The position numbers and the translations under genes were made by a program. The notes under the pieces are model-generated. The model made no database searches, was not told where the DNA came from, and worked only from the letters and a program-made list of their open reading frames with translations. From CAIXYX01 sp043806415 (GTDB lineage: Archaea; Micrarchaeota; Micrarchaeia; Anstonellales; Anstonellaceae): a DNA stretch of 9,517 nucleotides. The DNA lies in the NCBI GenBank assembly GCA_043806415.1, contig JAZDHB010000091.1, forward strand, positions 1 through 9,517, read 5' to 3'. This document shows, in pieces, positions 6,599 through 9,517 of this stretch. How positions within the stretch are numbered: position 1 is the stretch's first letter; each line of letters opens with the position of its first letter.

Positions 6599-6675
6599 GA
6601 CCGAGACTTTTCCGTCCATTTCCTCTTTCTTTTTAGTGGAGGTTTTTCTTTCTCCGCAGAGAAAGAAAAAAGTCC
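6599..6675 (-). other. Archaeal tRNA intron (bulge-helix-bulge type)
   Basis: A 77-base intron between tRNA positions 37 and 38. It folds into the outer splice helix (6674-6668/6611-6605) and a separate 12 bp hairpin (6670-6659 with 6654-6643, sharing its base with the splice helix) capped by C(UGCG)G. It has no coding capacity. It contains a T6 run (6671-6666) at its start, a sequence that outside a tRNA would be read as a terminator. Confidence 0.93.
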
Positions 6676-6676
6676 T
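6624..6676 (-). repeat. Intron copy of the duplicated hairpin element
   Basis: This is the second copy of the element at 6501-6559; it runs from the last base of the 5' exon (A37 at 6676) through the first 52 intron bases. The loop region is 6 bases shorter than in the downstream copy, but the tip is again a C-G closed UNCG tetraloop. The last part of the intron (6599-6623), which supplies the 3' half of the splice helix, is not duplicated. Confidence 0.85.
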
Positions 6677-6735
6677 ATCAGTCGAACGCTCCAACCAGGC
6701 TAAGCTATGGGCCCGCGACGATTCACGGTCAGCGT

Positions 6736-6764
6736 CATTATTAAACAATACAGCTATTTAAAAA
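6736..6764. promoter_or_regulatory. Divergent promoter: tRNA-Ile (minus) and DUF192 gene (plus)
   Basis: On the minus strand TTTAATAAT (about 6744-6736) lies 22-30 bases before the tRNA 5' end, right for a transcript starting at the tRNA. On the plus strand TTATTAAACAATA (6738-6750) would start a nearly leaderless message for the ATG at 6776. A second strong box TATTTAAAA (6755-6763) is somewhat close to that ATG, so which box serves which gene is uncertain. Confidence 0.45.
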
Positions 6765-6775
6765 CATCGGTAAGG

Positions 6776-7228
6776 ATGGAAAACGCACGATTATTAATCC
6801 TCATCGCCGCCATGCTGGCCCTGGCGGGCTGCACGCACCGGAACGAATACGCGACCGTCTATTTCCCCGCCCATCCGGACGCGGACGTGCGGGCGCAGAT
6901 GGCGCTCAGCCCCCAGCAGCGGGCGAACGGGCTGATGGGAAGGGCGGGCCTCGCAGGGAACGAGGGCATGCTGTTCGTCTATGCCGACGAGCGGTTCCTT
7001 GACTTCTGGATGTACCATACGCAAATCCCGCTGGACATCCTCTTCATCTCCGCTGATGGGAAGGTGGCGGACGTGCAGGAGATGGCGCCCTGCGCGGGCG
7101 AGAACGCGTCCGCCTGCCCAATCTACCGCTCGAAAGTGCCGGCGCGCTGGGCACTCGAGGTCAACGCGGGCTTCGCGCAAAAGCACGGGATAAGAAACGG
7201 GGGCGTCGTGCGGATCGGAATCGATTGA
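6776..7228 (+). CDS. DUF192-family lipoprotein
   Basis: A 150-residue secreted protein. Residues 1-19 form a lipoprotein signal: a hydrophobic stretch LLILIAAMLALAGC with lipobox LAGC, so Cys19 would be lipidated and the protein held outside the membrane. The rest is a DUF192 domain with the hallmark blocks QQRANGLMGRAGLAGNEGML, FWMYHTQIPLDILFISADG (residues 79-97) and the C-terminal RWALEVNAGFAQKHGIRNGG (residues 123-142). The biochemical function of the family is unknown. The frame is open upstream into the tRNA, but the ATG at 6776 puts the signal peptide at the N-terminus and lies beside a TATA box. There is no convincing SD, so the message may be leaderless. It is convergent with the next lipoprotein gene. 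Confidence 0.92.
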   Translation: MENARLLILIAAMLALAGCTHRNEYATVYFPAHPDADVRAQMALSPQQRANGLMGRAGLAGNEGMLFVYADERFLDFWMYHTQIPLDILFISADGKVADVQEMAPCAGENASACPIYRSKVPARWALEVNAGFAQKHGIRNGGVVRIGID

Positions 7229-7259
7229 CGCCGGGCATCCGGGCTTGGGAATACTTATT

Positions 7260-7889
7260 CTAGGTGTTCGAGTTGGGGTTGCATTTGTTGAGGCAGCCGA
7301 TGCGCGAATCGTAATCGTGCAGGTTCTGGCACTGGTTGTAATCGCGCCCCGAGGAGGAGCACCAGTAGGTGATGCACTGGTAGCGCAGGTCCTTCCATCC
7401 GAGGCCGTCCACGCAGATGCTCACGTCTTTGCGCGACACCGCAAGCGTCTTGACGCAATCCAGGAGCGCGGAGCCCGAAAGCCGGGAGCAGGCGGCCGAC
7501 GGATTCTCGGCGGCCGAGGCGTTGGCGGACGAGGAAGAATTAGAGGAGGCGTTGGCGGGTGCCGGATTCACGACGCTGGAATTGTTGGCCCCCGCGATGG
7601 GCGTATTGTTCGCAACGACGAGGTGAACGGGAGGCTGGGGGATGACCGTGTCCGGCGGCAGGGGGACGGGCTCGATCGGGACGGAAGAGGGTGGGACAAT
7701 CGGTTCGGACGGGACCGGAGCGGGCGTGCTCGGGAAGGCCGGCGGATTCGAGGACGGGGCTAACGGAACGGGGACCACCCCGCCCGGCTGGTACGGCGGG
7801 AGGGCGCTACGCTCCGGCGCCGAGCAGCCGGCCGCCAGAAGGGCCAAGACGATGATTGCCAAGATGAGAAGGACGGATAAACGGACCAT
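7260..7889 (-). CDS. Lipoprotein with Pro/Ser/Asn-rich stalk and Cys-rich C-terminal domain
   Basis: Family not recognised; 209 residues. MVRLSVLLILAIIVLALLAAGC is a lipoprotein signal with lipobox LAAGC (Cys22), placing the protein on the outer face of the membrane. Residues about 23-90 are rich in Pro, Ser and Val, and about 90-135 in Asn, Ser and Ala, with several N-glycosylation sequons (NNT, NNSS, NASS); this looks like an extended glycosylated stalk. The last 75 residues carry eight cysteines in short helical-looking segments (LLDCVKTLAV, YQCITYWC, IGCLNKC), probably disulfide-bonded. The ATG at 7889 was chosen over the one at 7925 because AGGTG (7899-7895) lies 5 bases upstream and the signal then starts at residue 1. 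A weak TATA-like ATTTATGA lies at 7929-7922. It is in tandem with the Cys-rich surface protein gene upstream. Confidence 0.85.
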   Translation of the reverse strand: MVRLSVLLILAIIVLALLAAGCSAPERSALPPYQPGGVVPVPLAPSSNPPAFPSTPAPVPSEPIVPPSSVPIEPVPLPPDTVIPQPPVHLVVANNTPIAGANNSSVVNPAPANASSNSSSSANASAAENPSAACSRLSGSALLDCVKTLAVSRKDVSICVDGLGWKDLRYQCITYWCSSSGRDYNQCQNLHDYDSRIGCLNKCNPNSNT

Positions 7890-8004
7890 AAGAGCACCTG
7901 GATGAGCAATGCGTCCGGAACTCATAAATCTACCGATTTCCTGAAAAGACGAAAATAATGAAAAGAGGGGCGGGAAAAGAAGGAAAGAAGAAGGAAAATC
8001 AAGA

Positions 8005-8016
8005 TAAAAAACAAAA
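8005..8016 (-). terminator. Oligo-T terminator after the Cys-rich repeat gene
   Basis: Minus-strand TTTTGTTTTTT (8016-8006) starts about 7 bases after the stop codon of the repeat protein. It is followed by more pyrimidine-rich DNA towards 7960, so the lipoprotein gene downstream probably has its own promoter. Confidence 0.55.
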
Positions 8017-8022
8017 GGCCGC

Positions 8023-9516
8023 CTATTCCTCCTCCGCCTTCTTCTTGAAGACGAAGAAGTACAGCAGCGCAGCCACCACGATCACGATGAGCAGGATGGC
8101 GATGAGCGCGAGCGGGTTGTTCAGGAAGTCGAACAGGCCAGCTTGGGTGACCGCTATGGTGGCCGTCTGGTTGGCCGGCTTGCAGGGCGTCCAGTCTGCG
8201 CACGAGCTGGACTCGCGCGTCTGGTCCGGATAGGCGTTCGCGCCGCACTGGAACACGTAGGTGCTCACGCGGCAGGCCCGGCAGGAGGCGCCGGACGTCT
8301 CGTTCTTGGAGATGGTGCCGCTGAGCACGTAGCTGCAGTTCTCCTGCTTGGCCACCCACGCGCCGCACTCGACTTGCGAACTCACGTTCTTGATGCTCGT
8401 GTCGATCGAATTGCCGGACATGCAGTATTGGACATAGGTGGCATTGGTGCAGTTGCGCACATGGCCCGCGTTGTCATCCTCGCTGAACACCTGCTGGTTG
8501 GTCATCGTGGCCGACGCCCAGGAGGCGCAGGATTGGGGCTGGCTCAGGGAGCCGCCCCCGCTGCCCACCAAGCCGGAATTGTAGCCGGAAGGATAGCCGG
8601 AACCGCCGGGGGGGCTGTAACCCTTGCAGGAAACCGGAGCGGTGGAGGCATCGCATCCATATGGGCAGGGCTGTTGATTAAGCCAAGTGCCGCTCGCGCA
8701 GACTTCGATGCCCGATGAGTCCGCGCTGCACCTCAGGTCGTTGTCGACGCAGGTGCCGGGAGCGTAGCCCGTGCAGGCCGGCGGAACGGCACTGGCATTG
8801 CAGCCGTTAAGGCAGTATTGATCCACCCACTGACTGTTGACGCAGGTTTCGAGGATGTTGGCATCCGTGGGGCTGCACTGGCGAGTACCGGAAATACAGG
8901 TGATGCTTGGAGTGGCAGCCGCACAAGCGACCGGCGTCTGGGTGGCATCGCAGTAGGTCTGACAATAGGTTTGGTCGGCCCATTGGCCGCTGACGCAGGA
9001 TTGGATGATGGCATCGTTGGTGGGGCTACAGCGCTTGTCGCCGGAAGTGCACAGGTCGGTGGGGGGCGTGGCAGCCGCACAAGCGACCGGCGTCTGGGTG
9101 GCATCGCAGTAGGTCTGACAATAGGTTTGGTCGGCCCATTGGCCGCTGACGCAGGATTGGATGATGGCATCGTTGGTGGGGCTACAGCGCTTGTCGCCGG
9201 AAGTACATAGGATGATGGCATCGTTGGTGGGGCTACAGCGCTTGTCGCCGGAAGTACATATGCTAGGAGGAGTGGCGCAGGCCGGCGGGTTCTGGGTGGC
9301 ATCGCAGTAGGTCTGGCAATAGGATTGGTCGGCCCATTGGCCGCTGACGCAGGACTGGATGACGGCGTTGTTGGTGGGGCTGCAACGGGTGCTGCCGGAA
9401 GTGCAGACATTTGCCGCAGCGGCGCAGGCCGGAGGCGTCTGGGTGGCATCGCAGTAGGTCTGGCAATACTGATCGCTCCACTGGCTATTGATGCAGGTCT
9501 GCAGGACGGCACTGTC
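8023..9516 (-). CDS. Cys-rich tandem-repeat surface protein, N-terminus beyond the window
   Basis: The minus-strand frame is open from the right edge to the TAG at 8023, giving 497 residues; the start is outside the window. In-window residues 7-300 are tandem repeats of 48-52 residues starting T/S-C-V-x-S/G-Q-W-x-D-Q-x-Y-C, each with about six cysteines; copies begin near 9498, 9354, 9156, 9000, 8847 and 8703 (the last degenerate). Many Cys-rich extracellular repeats share the C...W...C..GC...C style, and disulfide bonding is expected. A Gly/Ser/Tyr/Pro-rich spacer (about 302-328) precedes a second Cys-rich domain with several N-glycosylation sequons. The end is a membrane span (LALIAILLIVIVVAALLYFF) with a KKKAEEE tail, so the bulk is outside the cell. 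The repeats contain no Met, and the in-frame GTG at 8826 is internal to a repeat rather than a real start. Confidence 0.88.
   Translation of the reverse strand, partial: DSAVLQTCINSQWSDQYCQTYCDATQTPPACAAAANVCTSGSTRCSPTNNAVIQSCVSGQWADQSYCQTYCDATQNPPACATPPSICTSGDKRCSPTNDAIILCTSGDKRCSPTNDAIIQSCVSGQWADQTYCQTYCDATQTPVACAAATPPTDLCTSGDKRCSPTNDAIIQSCVSGQWADQTYCQTYCDATQTPVACAAATPSITCISGTRQCSPTDANILETCVNSQWVDQYCLNGCNASAVPPACTGYAPGTCVDNDLRCSADSSGIEVCASGTWLNQQPCPYGCDASTAPVSCKGYSPPGGSGYPSGYNSGLVGSGGGSLSQPQSCASWASATMTNQQVFSEDDNAGHVRNCTNATYVQYCMSGNSIDTSIKNVSSQVECGAWVAKQENCSYVLSGTISKNETSGASCRACRVSTYVFQCGANAYPDQTRESSSCADWTPCKPANQTATIAVTQAGLFDFLNNPLALIAILLIVIVVAALLYFFVFKKKAEEE
8912..9204. repeat. 137-base perfect direct repeat within the Cys-rich gene
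   Basis: Bases 8912-9048 and 9068-9204 are identical over 137 positions and offset by 156 bases, exactly one 52-codon protein repeat. Identity at third codon positions indicates recent duplication or gene conversion; the flanking repeats at 8703-8890 and beyond 9260 are more diverged. Confidence 0.92.
9159..9260. repeat. 51-base perfect tandem duplication within the Cys-rich gene
   Basis: Bases 9159-9209 are repeated exactly and immediately at 9210-9260. The unit is 17 codons, so the frame is kept. It doubles the CTSGDKRCSPTNDAII segment of one repeat and adds two extra cysteines there, giving that repeat an odd arrangement compared with its neighbours. Confidence 0.93.
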
Positions 9517-9517
9517 G

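Larger units (their letters stand above)
6563..6714 (-). tRNA. tRNA-Ile(GAU) with a 77-base intron
   Basis: Exons are 6714-6676 and 6598-6563 (39 + 36 = 75 bases spliced). The acceptor stem GGGCCCA/TGGGCCC is perfect, with discriminator A at 6563 and no encoded CCA. The D stem is GCTT/GAGC. The anticodon stem TTCGA/TCGAA encloses loop CTGATAA, giving anticodon GAU at 6679-6677. The T arm is CTGAG-TTCAAAT-CTCAG. The intron sits at the canonical position 37/38. It forms a textbook bulge-helix-bulge: the 4 bp central helix is 6681-6678 with 6604-6601 (one G-U), the 3-base bulges are 6677-6675 and 6600-6598, and the 7 bp outer helix is 6674-6668 with 6611-6605. This is what the archaeal tRNA splicing endonuclease cuts. 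The gene probably uses the TATA-like TTTAATAAT about 25 bases upstream. Confidence 0.96.

Noticed and set aside
6707..6775. N-terminal extension of the DUF192 protein starting inside the tRNA gene
   Set aside because: It would overlap the tRNA acceptor stem and the promoter boxes and would bury the lipoprotein signal peptide. The ATG at 6776 places the signal correctly.
8733..9512. Minus-strand 259-codon frame made of Pro/Ala/Ser/Thr repeats
   Set aside because: It is out of frame with the Cys-rich repeat protein, whose frame is continuous into the membrane anchor and stop at 8023. The apparent repeats merely follow the DNA repeats.

Overview
The window is archaeal. The evidence is a ribosomal protein eL15 gene followed by two archaeal/eukaryotic RNase P protein genes (Rpp30 and Pop5), a tRNA-Ile split by an intron with a textbook bulge-helix-bulge splice motif, TATA-like promoter boxes in AT-rich gaps between GC-rich genes, and lipobox surface proteins. 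The very short intergenic gaps, the short Rpp30 and the Cys-rich surface proteins would suit a small-genome lineage such as a DPANN archaeon (Diapherotrites/Micrarchaeota type), but that placement is inference and not secure.

Layout, left to right. Bases 1-266 hold no credible gene. They contain a dense run of perfect short hairpins ending in T tracts. Next is a class I-alpha glutamine synthetase (minus strand, 267-1628), divergent from an Lrp/AsnC-family regulator (plus, 1836-2282). Their shared AT-rich promoter region carries an inverted repeat, and the predicted glnA leader folds over its own ribosome binding site. The core RNA/translation cluster rpl15e - Rpp30 - Pop5 (plus, 2467-3916) comes next. 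An AT-rich gap with a strong TATA box leads to speD (S-adenosylmethionine decarboxylase, plus, 4208-4648). It converges on an unrecognised 331-residue protein (minus, 4708-5703). A histidine-phosphatase-superfamily protein (plus, 5849-6463) is probably made from a leaderless GTG-start message.

Bases 6501-6714 hold the intron-containing tRNA-Ile(GAU) gene on the minus strand. A second copy of most of its intron lies 3 bases past the tRNA 3' end. Divergent from the tRNA is a DUF192-type lipoprotein (plus, 6776-7228), convergent with a Pro/Ser/Asn-rich lipoprotein with a Cys-rich C-terminal domain (minus, 7260-7889). Upstream of that, and running off the right edge, is a large Cys-rich tandem-repeat protein with a C-terminal membrane anchor (minus, 8023-9516).

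Functional grouping: nitrogen assimilation plus a likely regulator on the left; a core translation/RNA-processing operon; polyamine synthesis; then a cluster of secreted or surface-anchored proteins on the right. The three points most worth a second look are the hairpin array (1-235), the duplicated tRNA-intron element with matching UNCG tetraloops (6501-6676), and the actively duplicating Cys-rich repeat gene, whose reading frame contains no Met in its repeats and is easily mis-called.
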